Part shown: one piece after another, positions 1 through 8,867 of the stretch
Position numbering within the stretch: the first letter of the stretch is position 1
How the letters are laid out: each line of letters begins with the position of its first letter
Assembly: GCA_949316235.1 (NCBI GenBank)
Contig: OX438741.1
Location: 14,757,124 to 14,821,123 of the forward strand
Origin: Oegoconia quadripuncta
Taxonomy: Eukaryota > Arthropoda > Insecta > Lepidoptera > Autostichidae
DNA length: 64,000 nt
Reading direction: 5' to 3'
Translations under genes and position numbers: made by a program
The notes under the pieces: model-generated
Databases searched by the model: none
Told to the model about the DNA's origin: nothing
Seen by the model: only the letters and a program-made list of their open reading frames with translations

Positions 1-1
1 A

Positions 2-418
2 AGTTCTTCATCGAATGAGATATCCACTGAAGTTAAACCTTGGGATGAAACAGACCTTTCCGCAATAGGAAACACCCTTCACATGAAATCTGCAAATGAA
101 TCGACACCAAAGCAATCCACTTCAAGAGAGGCAGCAACTACACCAAGAAAAGAAAATAAAAATAGGGTGTCGCATGCCCGTAGGAGGTTCCCTTGGAGTG
201 AAGGCTCGAAACCACAAGAAAGTTATAAATTGAGGCATATATATGAAAGGCTACTGAACCGTCCGGCTGAGGAGGCTCATAGAGCAGAAAATGACTGTGT
301 ATTTGCTTTAGAATGTTCAGCAGTTCTCTCTACACAGTTCGTCGCTTGGGTTGATGAGCACTATGTCCCATTCGCTGACATCAAGCCCATGACAATTGGA
401 GTGCGTCTTGGTGAATGA
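2..418 (+). CDS. TREX-like 3'-5' DNA exonuclease, last exon (partial)
   Basis: The frame is open from base 2 to the TGA at 416-418 and gives 138 visible residues; the start is outside the window. The C-terminal part follows mammalian TREX1 and TREX2 closely: a YKLRHIYERL segment, then HRAENDC, which corresponds to the ExoIII motif HxAExDV of DEDDh exonucleases (catalytic His and Asp both present), then a helix with FVAWVDEHYVPFADIKPM, matching the WVDAHARPFGTIRPM region of TREX1. TREX enzymes degrade DNA 3' to 5' and clear cytosolic DNA. Before the ExoIII region lies a long Ser/Thr/Lys-rich stretch of about 80 residues, far longer than the equivalent linker in TREX1. The protein ends soon after the domain, so there is no TREX1-type C-terminal membrane anchor. 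The usual Val of the motif is Cys here. The ExoI and ExoII motifs must lie in upstream exons that are not visible. Confidence 0.85.
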   Translation, partial: SSSSNEISTEVKPWDETDLSAIGNTLHMKSANESTPKQSTSREAATTPRKENKNRVSHARRRFPWSEGSKPQESYKLRHIYERLLNRPAEEAHRAENDCVFALECSAVLSTQFVAWVDEHYVPFADIKPMTIGVRLGE

Positions 419-1054
419 CCTTTTGTTAATAACAGTTTAACAAGTTTGTTAAACTGAGTTGCTGGCACTCAAGTAAATAATTTATCCATAAAGAAACCAA
501 TAACTGGGAAAAACAAGAATGCCGAGCTGTAGTTGATTTAGATTCTAATATTTTATTGACCTGCAAACAGTTTGGTGGTGTTCATATAACTTACAATTGT
601 TAAACCGATTTCAGGTGGCCACTGTGATCAGTTTTATATAAAGTTGATAGTTTTTGAGAAAGAATTTTTGCAGGTTAATCGCCAGTAATGTGGACAAGTT
701 TCTAAGATAGGTACAAAGTATTTTTATTCGGTGAGTTTTTGGAGTAAAAGGCCCGAAAAGTGGAGGTACGATATGATCCACATCAAAAATGGGTCATCTC
801 TTTTCTTTTTCCAGGAAAGTATTTGTGCAAACTCCTAACTTTTTTTCCTCAATTTTATTCTCAAAGACTATTTAGTTGGCCATATTCACAAAAAAAAAAT
901 CAACGCTCTAGTCTTACAAGTCCGGTCGCAAAACAATAAATATGTGAATTTTTTAGTAACATGAAAAAAAATATTAAAATACGATTTTCTCAAAAAACTA
1001 TCAACTTTCGCGGAACATACATGGGGGCCTATCGGATAGTTCATGGAGGCCTCT
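419..1054. other. Probable 3' UTR and flank of the TREX-like gene
   Basis: AT-rich non-coding sequence with no recognisable gene. An AATAAA at 935-940 could be the polyadenylation signal of the TREX-like gene, about 515 nt after the stop, but no nearer canonical signal was seen and the assignment is tentative. Confidence 0.35.
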
Positions 1055-1178
1055 ATTTTATATAAATATTTGTGTATGTTTATCCGTTATCTAGTATCCA
1101 TAGTACAAGCTATGCTTAGTTTGGGACTAGATGATTGGTGTGAGTGTCCGAAATATTTATTATTTATTTATTATCGAT
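1055..1178 (+). repeat. SINE-A' tail fragment
   Basis: It contains TTATCCGTTATCTAGTATCC and TTTGGGACTAGATGATTGG followed by an AATATTTATTATTTATTTATT tail. The same body is present at 8549-8790 and 35798-36033 on the other strand. The tRNA-like head is missing. Confidence 0.75.
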
Positions 1179-1890
1179 AATTTTCGTTTAATCCATCAGA
1201 ATAGCGACCCCGTGTATATCCAATAATATAAAATTATATGCAGTACTTTAAAACATCGAAATCTGTCGATTTCTACTACTAGAAACTACAATTTTGTTCC
1301 CAGTTGTGGTTTTGTTTTTGAGATATGATTATTTATTTGAGAGGCAACACAGTCGGCTGACCTTTCATAGGGTTATCACCTTAATATTTTGAAGTTTATT
1401 TCATGAAAGCATAATATTTTATTCGAATGTTTTCAATTGAAACTTGTATCGGCAATTGTAAATTACTATTATATCATGGTTTTCGTAACATATTTTAAAA
1501 TGACGATAATTAGCTTTAGCTAATGAGTTCATTAGTAATTTACTTGGGACTATTATCTCTGTGCTATTTATGACTTGTTTACATTAATTTTGTACTGAAT
1601 TTTAACTGTACCAAAAAAACGAGAGTTAGGTTTAATATTGACTGTTTATAAATTATTTACTTAGATATTACTTGTATTAACAAATCACTGTTTACGTAAT
1701 TTTAGACTAATTGTTATGCTGATGTAGTTTAAAAAAAAAAATGTAATGTCTGTAAAAAATTGACAATTGTACAAAATGGATTTGATAACAGATATTTTTA
1801 CTACTTATAGGTTTATAAGAAATATTTATGTACAAGAGGGGCTAAGATTTTGAAAATGGAACTCCCAAAGTTTTGCAAGGATCCGCAACA
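1179..1890. other. AT-rich intergenic DNA, nothing recognised
   Basis: No open frame with protein-like composition and no clear repeat family were seen here. Confidence 0.5.
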
Positions 1891-1894
1891 GTAC

Positions 1895-1965
1895 CAGTAC
1901 AAGCCTAGTAGCTTAGTGTGGACCTAGATGGTGCTGTGTGTATGTGCAAAGATATTTAGTCTTCC
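1895..1965 (+). repeat. SINE-A tail fragment
   Basis: It holds AAGCCTAGTAGCTTAGTGTGG, GGACCTAGATGGTGCTGTG and TATGTGCAAAGATATTTA, the 3' portion of SINE-A as seen intact at 13395-13572. Only the tail remains. Confidence 0.75.
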
Positions 1966-2329
1966 TGTTCCGTTGCTTTATTAAATGTTTTAATGAATTG
2001 TACTTTATTACTACTAAAAAGTTATACTTATGTATTTGTCTTTACAAAGAGTAACTGAAAATGATCTCATACAGTCATACTCCATTAAGGTTTAATTTCA
2101 TAAGTCAACAGTGTATGATTTTTAAGTACATAAAGATTTTAGAATAATTATATATTCTTTTATATAACTGATGTTTTTTAATGATTTCCTTCCTCATTCA
2201 ATAACCTTATTGGTTTTAATGTCAAAATCCTAATCTCCAAATAGCTATTCTATTCGAGTTTCGTTTGTGCGTTTTATTGTACACTAAGGCTGGGTTGTAC
2301 CATAGTAGCTGTCAAAGTAAAGGTTTGTA

Positions 2330-2490
2330 TTAAAGTAGCTGTTGCCCGGGACCTCGTTCGCGTGGAACATTTCATCAAAATCGGTTGAGCAAAAAAAGTA
2401 GCCTATATGTTAACCCAGGTCCTAATCTGTCTACCAACCAAATTACATAAATATCCGTACACACTTTCGCATTTATAACATTAGTTGGGA
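2330..2490 (-). repeat. Fragment of a dispersed lepidopteran repeat (RTE/Helitron-like end)
   Basis: It runs from GTTGCCCGGGACCTCGTTCG to CATTTATAACATTAGTTGGG. The outer end resembles the CATTTATAATATTAGTTAG terminus of the element at 35181-35333, so this looks like a related but diverged element read on the - strand. The exact class is uncertain. Confidence 0.45.
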
Positions 2491-2653
2491 TTTAACAATA
2501 ACAGTAACGCTAACTTCAACGGTTACTGTAAAATTTGTTGCACCAGCGTGTTCATTAGCTTAGGTAAAGTTATTGGGGTTGCAAGTCAAATGAGACGTTA
2601 TTTTTTTTTATGTACAACTGGTTGGTAGTTCCCCTCAATCACAACATTTTTGG

Positions 2654-3189
2654 GATACAAATTATAATCACAGATAAAGCAGTCTCTGCGTATGAGAATG
2701 GGGATTCCAGAAACACGTGACGCCAGAATGCTCACTTAAATTATTGAATAATGTAATGAATAATAATTAAGTAAGTTAGAAGAGCAATTTCTCGATGTTT
2801 TGGCGAACGCTTTCTGAGTATTTTATCACTAGTCACTTTTCGTCACTCGTGCTCTCAAGGTATTTTTATTTATGCAGAACGGGTTAGCATTTGACCTCAA
2901 TCACACCTGATGTTAAGTGAAGATGAGGTCGAAGGTGGAAGCGTACTGTCCCGGAAACGCCAACACATGGGGACTGGCTATCTTATCTCTGACAACCGGA
3001 ACACAACAATGCTATTAACATTGCTGCTTGGTGGCAGATTTAGATAAGATGGTGGTAGCTAGCCAGGCGGACATTTAAAATGCTCTACCACCAACCAAAC
3101 CGAGCACTTAAACATGTACCCCACTGGGGATCGAACTCGCGACCACCGATTCGTAAACCCTGTTGTTCACATTCATCCACGGAGGCGGA
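2654..3189. repeat. Duplicated segment, copy 1, carrying a SINE-B at 2862-3189 (-)
   Basis: This segment matches 10752-11385 nearly base for base, including the sequence before the SINE (CAGAAACACGTGACGCCAGA, ATTTCTCGATGTTTTGGCGA) and the SINE itself at the same place. The SINE-B part reads on the - strand: its A-rich tail is the T-run near 2862 and its tRNA-like head lies near 3110-3189, where GGGGATCGAACTCGCGACC is the complement of a B-box. This copy lacks the ACAAT array found in copy 2. Confidence 0.85.
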
Positions 3190-3332
3190 TTCCTCGGCCT
3201 CCATGCACACTGCACAGGGGGATGTTTATCTCACCTATATAACACAGATGCTTCTTGTAATAGTGTCGCTCGAATAACCTACAATCACAGGCCAACTTGG
3301 TCTTGGTGTTTAGTATAAAAGGTACTTACTGG

Positions 3333-3515
3333 TTCTTTTCCACAAAAATTTCGTTTAGCACAAAAGCAATTAATTGTTATGCAGGCTGATTATCTTTGTA
3401 TGAAACTTTAATATTGTCCAATATTTGCACGTCATTGTAATGACAGAATTAGGCGGATCTTATTGTAACAACACCTAGTACCCTATTCAAGAGCAAATAA
3501 ATCATATTCTATTCT
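3333..3515 (+). repeat. Retroelement fragment with (ATTCT)n tail
   Basis: It runs from TTCTTTTCCACAAAAATTTC to AAATCATATTCTATTCT. The same roughly 190-bp unit is nested inside a MITE at 16146-16345. The short tandem 3' tail fits a SINE or a LINE 3' end; no coding frame remains. Confidence 0.7.
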
Positions 3516-3638
3516 GTGCCTACAATCGTTAAAACGATTTTCGGTGGCCACCGTGATACTTTTCAATGATTATGGATAACCTGAACAATACAAAACTATT
3601 TGCAGTAGTAGGTACTTTAAAACATAGGAATCCACGCA

Positions 3639-3747
3639 AAGATGCATCTGGACATACGCTGGACACACACAACATCTTCGAACACATCATTCTCGTCGTT
3701 TTTCATCGGGGTTTTTAAAGTACGAAAGCATTGGAGATGTCATATAA
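3639..3747. repeat. Left direct repeat flanking a SINE-A
   Basis: The AAGATGCATCTGGACATACG...GCATTGGAGATGTCATAT segment recurs at 4021-4109 on the other side of the SINE. At about 100 bp the pair is far longer than a retrotransposon target-site duplication. Confidence 0.75.
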
Positions 3748-3750
3748 TTA

Positions 3751-4020
3751 TAAATATCCTTAGACATACACACATCACACAGCGCCATCTAGTTCCACAA
3801 TAAGCAACTATAGGCTTGTGTTGTGGATACCAGATGGGTTGATATACTACATAAATACATTTTTTTTTGTAAATAAATACTTATTATAAATGAAAACATC
3901 CTTATCTCCGGTACAAATGTCCGTATTCATCACACAAACATATGCCCCTAGCGGGATTGGAACACGCAACGCCTTAATATAGTGGCCAGAGTTGCCAACC
4001 ACCACACCAAACAGGCCGTC
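3751..4020 (-). repeat. SINE-A, nearly full length
   Basis: Read on the - strand it has a degenerate tRNA-like head (complement of AGCGGGATTGGAACACGCAAC and ACCACCACACCAAACAGG), a middle with a T-rich run, and the tail containing the complement of ACAGCGCCATCTAGTTCCAC. The segment around 3880-3900 preserves the uninterrupted sequence into which a Helitron-like element inserted in the copy at 58855-59363. Confidence 0.85.
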
Positions 4021-4109
4021 AAGATGCATCTGGACATAGGCTGGACACACAAAACATCTTCAAATATTATCAGGGTTTAAAAATAGGAAAGCATTGGACA
4101 TGTCATATC
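4021..4109. repeat. Right direct repeat flanking the SINE-A
   Basis: This is the partner of 3639-3747. It is diverged by substitutions and small deletions, so the duplication is not very recent. Confidence 0.75.
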
Positions 4110-4112
4110 ATG

Positions 4113-4330
4113 TCATATAGCGGTGAGTTTTTTTTACTGTAAGGAAAAAAATTGCGGATATTAGGTAAGTGAAATGAAGTTATTGGCATAGGTAGTTTAC
4201 TATTTTTTTTCAAAACCATATTCGTCGCACGCGCCGCCCGGAGATTGATAGGCGACTAGCGCGATTCGTAGGGTTCCTGTCATACGAAATTTATTTGGAG
4301 TTCATTTTCTCCATTTTCAATTTTATTTAT
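4113..4330 (+). repeat. MITE-Y left half
   Basis: GCGGTGAGTTTTTTTTACTG, TATTAGGTAAGTGAAATGAA and CGCACGCGCCGCCCGGAG match the left half of the intact MITE-Y at 57540-57850. A right half of the family lies at 5104-5262; whether the two were once one element is unclear. Confidence 0.6.
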
Positions 4331-5040
4331 TTAAGTTAATAACTATAATGGAATATCTCATGAAAAAGACCAGCTCTCCTAACTGTGAGGTGTGTTTTAT
4401 TGTAGAGGATGTGCACCATTATATTGGTGGAATGTGTCCGGAACGAGCACCAACGAGAGACACTGATGATGGAACAGAGGCTAAATAGACTAGATGGGGG
4501 AGAATATTCCATGAGATCCTAGCTCATCCAAAATCTAATGCTGCCCGGTGTCTATTCTATTAAATATTTCTCTTATGACTGGCTTTACATTATTAATACG
4601 AGCAAAATAGAAGTCTAATCACATTGCTATGAAAAAATTGTAGGCGTCAAAAGTTTGTTTTCTTGATTTCCTCATTAATTACTCATTCAATTTCATTTAG
4701 ATTATATGTTCGTGATGTACATTGAAGGTACATTCGTTTGGTAAATAGTACATACCCATAGCTATTCTATTACATTCATTTTCAGCATACACCCGCGATT
4801 CTGACCGTCAGGACCGCGGCTCACCTTATTATTATAATTGCTCCCATTTGATGGAGGTACATTGATTTTCATTAAAGGTACATACTAGTACATTGTAGGT
4901 ACATTTCTGTGGTATATAACATAATCATTTCTGAAACAATGCACCCGCCATTCTGACCCACACTATTTGCCTTTGTGAAGTCATTGGTGTCTCGCTAGAA
5001 TTAGATTTAAATAGATTAAGTCAGTAAGAGTCAGTAAATC
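4331..5040. other. Intergenic DNA with no recognised gene
   Basis: AT-rich sequence. TACATT-containing motifs recur (ATTGAAGGTACATTCGTTTG near 4720 and similar near 4850-4910) together with two CACCCGC(G)ATTCTGACC segments near 4790 and 4940. This suggests a small degenerate duplication, but nothing codes. Confidence 0.4.
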
Positions 5041-5046
5041 TAATGT

Positions 5047-5103
5047 TTTTTTTTTTTTTATATGACAGGGCGGCAAACGAGCATGCGGGTCACCTGATGA
5101 ATT
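5047..5103 (-). repeat. LINE 3'-end fragment (poly-A side)
   Basis: A T-run followed by GGCGGCAAACGAGCATGCGG and TCACCTGATG is the complement of the A-tailed 3' end of a common lepidopteran LINE. The same end lies at 35336-35470 and, on the + strand, at 60330-60480. Confidence 0.65.
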
Positions 5104-5262
5104 AGAAAAAAAATAATTATATGGAATAGGCTACAAACGTGACCGTCAAAGGACATTATTGGAAGATGGTTTTGGGAAAAAAAATTTACTCCCAGGTACC
5201 TTCTATTTCTCTTACCTATGCCCTATTTTTTTTCTTACGGTAAACTCATCCGGTATACATGT
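5104..5262 (+). repeat. MITE-Y right half
   Basis: It contains GGCTACAAACGTGACCGTCA, TACCTTCTATTTCTCTTACC, TTTTTTTCTTACGGTAAACT and CATCCGGTATAC, the right part and terminus of MITE-Y. Confidence 0.6.
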
Positions 5263-5267
5263 GTGTA

Positions 5268-5400
5268 TAAACTATTCAGGTATTAAGTATTATTTGTGTG
5301 TGTCCCATTGGCATCCGTGATCTCACCTTAGGCTCATCTATAAACCAGCGTTGTAATCGTTTTTTCCTGTTGACTACAACATAGCTGAGATGGGGACCAG
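5268..5400. repeat. Dispersed repeat shared with 31290-31440
   Basis: GTGTGTCCCATTGGCATCCG, GATCTCACCTTAGGCTCATC and ACCAGCGTTGTAATCG recur near 31328-31440, and in inverted form near 24370-24400. Function and class are unknown. Confidence 0.5.
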
Positions 5401-5412
5401 TCCATAGTTTAT

Positions 5413-5592
5413 GTAACTTCATCGGTATCGTCATCGATTACGTTGACCAATAAGAAACCGTCAAATTGCCGAGCGAGCGGTAACCGATAACGATGAAACT
5501 ATGTAATAGAGCCCCAGGGGTTCTATTACATAGTCTCATCGCTATCGTCATCAGTTACGTTCTAACATGTGATTGGTTGGCTCATCGCTCGC
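5413..5592. repeat. Long palindrome of two head-to-head repeat copies
   Basis: Around the centre CCCCAGGGG (near 5516) the arms ACTATGTAATAGAG and TTCTATTACATAGT and the flanking CGATAACGATG and CATCGCTATCG pair over about 31 bases with few mismatches. Outside this, GCTCGCTCGG and CCGAGCGAGC also face each other. It is probably a foldback element or two inverted MITE copies. Confidence 0.75.
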
Positions 5593-5632
5593 TCGGAAAT
5601 CGCGACATCCAAAACTACTAGCTAAGCTACCT

Positions 5633-5776
5633 GGTGTCGATTCGGATGTAGGTACACCAACTAAACTAAAACCAGTTTTAAAGTAGTACTGTCTCTTTCT
5701 CCCTGGAACTGTACGATGCGACGGCACCACTCCAAAACTGGTTTTAATTTAGTTGGTGTACATCCGAATCGACACC
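5633..5776. mobile_element. MITE-P, complete copy
   Basis: A 144-bp element with inverted ends GGTGTCGATTCGGATGTA and TACATCCGAATCGACACC that continue inward through AACTAAAACCAGTTTTAAAG and its complement, so most of the element can fold back. Related copies lie at 35542-35681, 8402-8432 (end only) and 55388-55501 (decayed). No clear target-site duplication was seen. Confidence 0.85.
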
Positions 5777-5839
5777 ATTGTCCGTAATTTTACACGAGCA
5801 ATCTGTGAGTTAATTATACGCAGACGACGTATAGTGCGC

Positions 5840-6225
5840 TGCGCGTTCAGTTTAATAACGGGTTCAGAATGCTGATGGGGCTGCCGCGTTTCTGTAGCGC
5901 ATCAGGAATGTTTGCCGATTCGCATATAGACGGTTTCCACGCCATCATAAGAAAACGTAGCGCGTCGATTTTGAAGCGCGTGTGCGGCAGCTCCAACACC
6001 ATCCTGAGCACACTGGCGGACAGGTGGGATTCCGTGATGCTGCGGCACTGGATACGCTTGCACACATCCAAATAGTGCTGATTGTGCCGCAGCAGTCGTA
6101 TGGTCCCTTCTGTTCACAGTTTTTTTTTTATAGAATTGAGTTGCTAACTTACTACTTTTTAATTTAAGTTACTAACCAAAATCTAATCTGATCTAATCCT
6201 GAATTAAATGATTTTTATTTATTTA
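5840..6225 (+). pseudogene. LINE reverse-transcriptase C-terminal fragment and 3' end
   Basis: The frame through 5842-6075 reads FNNGFRMLMGLPRFCSASGM, then DGFHAIIRKRSASILKRV, then LADRWDS. This is the characteristic C-terminal segment of lepidopteran jockey/CR1-like non-LTR reverse transcriptases. It ends with TAG at 6073-6075 and is followed by an AT-rich 3' tail. There is no catalytic domain, so it is a dead, strongly 5'-truncated copy. It lies just upstream of the TMEM234-like start codon. Confidence 0.8.
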
Positions 6226-6306
6226 TTTTTTAATAGCTGTTAGTACCGGTACTAGCATCTAGATATACTCTACCGCCCCCGTCCTCAAACCGAAACCTGG
6301 ACGAAA

Positions 6307-6468
6307 ATGTCACTCTCCATTTCAGGGTTGCTAGTGGTGACAGGTGTATTGTGGGGCTGCACCAATCCGTTCATCAAGCGAGGCACGAAGGGGCTCCGAG
6401 ATGTTCGCGCAACGACGTGGCTCGGGCAGGCTAACGCTGAGGTCGCCTTTCTACTGGGTAACTGGCAG
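6307..6468 (+). CDS. TMEM234-like membrane protein, exon 1
   Basis: This is the first coding exon of a small multi-pass membrane protein. Translation starts at ATG 6307 in a good context (AAA before ATG) and runs 54 codons to ...LLGNWQ, then donor GT at 6469 in phase 0. The segment LWGCTNPFIKRGTKGL matches human TMEM234 (LWGGTQPLLKRASAGL), the family signature after the first transmembrane helix. TMEM234 is a small relative of the EamA/drug-metabolite transporter fold with about four membrane helices; it has been linked to the kidney filtration barrier in fish, and its biochemical role is unknown. The TTCAG just before GGGTTG could be read as an acceptor, but the in-frame ATG makes this unnecessary. 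The three exons give 130 residues, shorter than human TMEM234 at its C-terminus. Confidence 0.92.
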
Positions 6469-6497
6469 GTATGGTAAAGTCTAAGTACCTACCATGA

Positions 6498-6695
6498 GCG
6501 TCGGTGGCTCAGTGGAGAAGACACAGTCTCCCAACTTGGGAGGCAGGGATCCCCAGCGGGGTACATGTTTAAGTACTCGGTTTGGTTGGTGGTAGGGCAT
6601 TTTAAATATCCGCCTGGCTAGTTACCACCATCTTATCTAAATCTGCCGACAAGCAGCAATGTTAATAGCATTGTTGTGTTCCGGTTGTCAGAGAT
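6498..6695 (+). repeat. SINE-B, 5' part (interrupted)
   Basis: The tRNA-like head has A-box-like GGTGGCTCAGTGG and B-box-like GCAGGGATCCCC, then GTACATGTTTAAGTACTCGG and the body up to GTTCCGGTTGTCAGAGAT. The rest resumes at 7181. The intact order is seen at 18735-18950. Confidence 0.85.
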
Positions 6696-7180
6696 CAATC
6701 AATCAAAATATTTTATTTCATAGGTTAAAATTATCACTTGAAAGCGTCACTATTAATATTACATTATAGTTTAAATTTACGGCTCATTCACAAAGCTGAC
6801 TCCCCAGAGAAGAACGAGCAAGAAACTCTAGGGTTGCTCTTTTAAACAGATTATAGGTTAGGTTAGGTAACAAGTAGATAACTGGTTCTTATTCCTTGTA
6901 TTAACATTGTGCCTATCACTGTTTTTAGCGAATAAGGTTATATTTTTTTTGCATATACCAAATTCTCATAAATGTATTGAGATGCCATTGTTAAGATATT
7001 AATTTCCTTAAACTTATCTCTAAGAGACTCTCTAGGTCCTAATTTATAAATGGCACGAATAGCAAGCTTCTGCAGAACAAAAATCATATGTATGTCAGCA
7101 GCGTTTCCCCACAACAATATGCCATAATGACATCAAACTGTGGAAATAGCTAAAGTAAACCAGTCTTGCGGTATGAATAC
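6696..7180 (-). pseudogene. LINE 3' end inserted into SINE-B
   Basis: Read on the - strand it encodes a reverse-transcriptase C-terminal stretch (VWCHYGILLWGNAADIH, then FVLQKLAIRAIYKLGPRESL, then FKEINILTMASQYIY) typical of lepidopteran jockey/CR1-like LINEs. It is followed by a 3' tail ending in TTTTGATTGATTGAT. It is 5'-truncated and non-functional. It splits the SINE-B between CAGAGAT and GATAAGATAG. Confidence 0.85.
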
Positions 7181-7304
7181 GATAAGATAGCCAGTCTCCC
7201 AAATGTGTTGGGGTTTCCGGGTCACTTCCACCATCGACCTCATCTTCACTTAACATTAGGTGTGATTGAGGTCAAGTACCAACCCGTTGTGCATAAAAAA
7301 AAAC
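7181..7304 (+). repeat. SINE-B, 3' part with A tail
   Basis: It continues the copy from 6695 with GATAAGATAGCCAGTC, CCTCATCTTCACTTAACATT and GAGGTCAAGTACC, ending in GTGCATAAAAAAAAAC. Confidence 0.85.
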
Positions 7305-7382
7305 ATATGGGCCTAGTGGGATTCGACCCGACGACCTTTTGGTATATCAGTCAGAGATTCTAACCACTACACCAAACAGGTC
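7305..7382 (-). repeat. SINE-A head fragment
   Basis: The complement of the tRNA-like head: TAGTGGGATTCGACCCGACG, TCTAACCACTACACCAAACA. The body and tail are missing. Confidence 0.75.
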
Positions 7383-7440
7383 AAACTCAAACTCAAATCA
7401 TTTATCATAGGTGAGTTTATATTTTATCTCTGTCCTGCAG

Positions 7441-7603
7441 TACGTGTTGCCATGGTTGGTGAACCAGGCGGGCTCTCTGTCGTACTTACTGGCGGTGCAG
7501 CAAGCGCCCCTGTCGGTGACCGTGCCCGTGGCCAACGGGCTCGCGTTCGCCTTCACGGCCATCACCGGCGCCAGCGTCGGGACTGAGGAACGACTCGACA
7601 CAG
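7441..7603 (+). CDS. TMEM234-like membrane protein, exon 2
   Basis: It encodes YVLPWLVNQAGSLSYLLAV, then TVPVANGLAFAFTAITG, then GTEERLDT, ending after the first base of a Gly codon (phase 1) before donor GTAAAA. Human TMEM234 has [20 protein letters not shown] and [22 protein letters not shown] at the same place, so helices 2 and 3 and the small-residue EamA-like pattern are conserved. GC content is much higher than in the surrounding introns. The acceptor is TCTGTCCTGCAG. Confidence 0.95.
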
Positions 7604-7611
7604 GTAAAATT

Positions 7612-7888
7612 AGGTCCGCATTAATAAACCATTCTCAAGACTGAGAACAGTCTTCGCACGAGCTTACTCAAGCAGTACTCACTTGAGAGGTGCGCGTATT
7701 TATAAACGAAATCGACTATCATTCATTCGCCGCTGAGGCGAATACTTGAGAAGTGATCTCAGCTGAGTAGATCTCGAGATTGGTTTATAAATTAGCGCGG
7801 AGCTTGAGATAGCGTGAACTGCTTGAGACGCATCTCGGTTGATACAGCCTCAAGACTTGTATTGAGATTGGTTTATTAATACAGGCCT
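7612..7888. mobile_element. MITE-L, long form
   Basis: The ends are AGGTCCGCATTAATAAACC and GGTTTATTAATACAGGCCT, which are inverted repeats. Inside are many CTCAAG/CTTGAG/CTCGAG words and GCCGCTGAGGCGAATACTTG, shared with the copies at 9704-10033 and 30755-31086. It starts 8 bases after the exon 2 donor site. Confidence 0.8.
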
Positions 7889-7926
7889 CAGATTCATACG
7901 CTATCTCAACTATAAATTAGAAATTG

Positions 7927-8052
7927 AAGGCCGTATTAATAAAACGATCTGGAGATTGAGAATTCGTCTCGGTCTCAATGCTATTTTTTTTGATATTGTT
8001 TTAATATACAACAGATTCTCAAGTGTCAACTTATGTCATCTCAAAGAAAGCC
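7927..8052. mobile_element. MITE-L, short form (one end decayed)
   Basis: The left end is AAGGCCGTATTAATAAAACG. The interior GTCTCGGTCTCAATGC and CAACAGATTCTCAAGTGTCA matches the short copies at 19178-19325 and 25695-25840. The right terminus is degraded. Confidence 0.7.
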
Positions 8053-8401
8053 TTAGAAACGACGACGACGAACAAATCTATTATGTGAAAGCTAAATATC
8101 TCCAAAATTAAACATTTGTAATGTTTAATTAATAAAATTAAATACACATAAGTACACATTACAAATGTACTGAGGCAAAGTTTTTAATGAGAAATAAATG
8201 TATCCGATCTTATCTTATTTCAGAGAATACAAAATCAAACCCAAAATATAATCAAAACTAGTGTTCTGGGCAGTTCTCGGGCAGCGAGCTGCCCTCGAGA
8301 TTTTTTTCGCCTTAAAAAGTAAAAAAACGAAAAAGAAATTTAAAACAGAACATTAATTGTGAAAATCTAGCAAATATAAAATAAAAACCCTCTTAAAAAA
8401 A

Positions 8402-8432
8402 AGTTTAGTTGGTGTACATCCGAATCGACACC
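8402..8432. repeat. MITE-P right end
   Basis: AGTTTAGTTGGTGTACATCC followed by GAATCGACACC is the right terminus of MITE-P. The rest of the element is absent; the sequence to the left is unrelated. Confidence 0.8.
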
Positions 8433-8790
8433 AATGACTCTCATATTGGGTACTCAACAGCGAAATACGTTACGAGTCGGCACAACTTCGGACTGCTGTA
8501 ACAACAGCTATGTAGAAAGCGAAACCGATATCGAGCTCCGCACAGGTGGAGATAAATAAATAAATAAATAAATATTTCGGACACTTACACCAATCATCTA
8601 GTCCCAAACTAAGCAAAACTTGTGCTATGGATACTAGATAACGGATAAACACATAAATATTTATATAAACATCAATGACTCGGGAATAAATGTTCGTATT
8701 CATCACACAAACATTTACCCTTCGCGGGATTCGAATCGCGACCGTTGGTTTCGCTGACAGGCACACATACACTACACCAATCGGTCGTCA
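8433..8790 (-). repeat. SINE-A' plus 3' flank, near-identical to 35682-36033
   Basis: The SINE-A' part (8549-8790, - strand) has its tRNA-like head at the right (complement of GGATTCGAATCGCGACC) and an (AAAT)n run at the left. The 100 bases left of it (ACTCTCATATTGGGTACTCA, GAGTCGGCACAACTTCGGAC) match 35682-35797 almost perfectly. Confidence 0.85.
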
Positions 8791-8867
8791 TAATGCCTTT
8801 TGGGTCTTTGATTTGTAGTTGATTATTGAAGGTAACTCTGCTTCATTTGATAGTATTGCTAAAATGT

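Larger units (their letters stand above)
6469..7440 (+). other. TMEM234-like intron 1 (nested repeats)
   Basis: The donor is CAG|GTATGG and the acceptor is TGTCCTGCAG|TAC. The intron is filled almost entirely by a SINE-B interrupted by a LINE 3' end, followed by a SINE-A head fragment. Confidence 0.9.

Noticed and set aside
5847..6167. Overlapping frames on both strands around the LINE fragment
   Set aside because: Only the frame with the RT signature (LPRFCSASGMFA) is meaningful.
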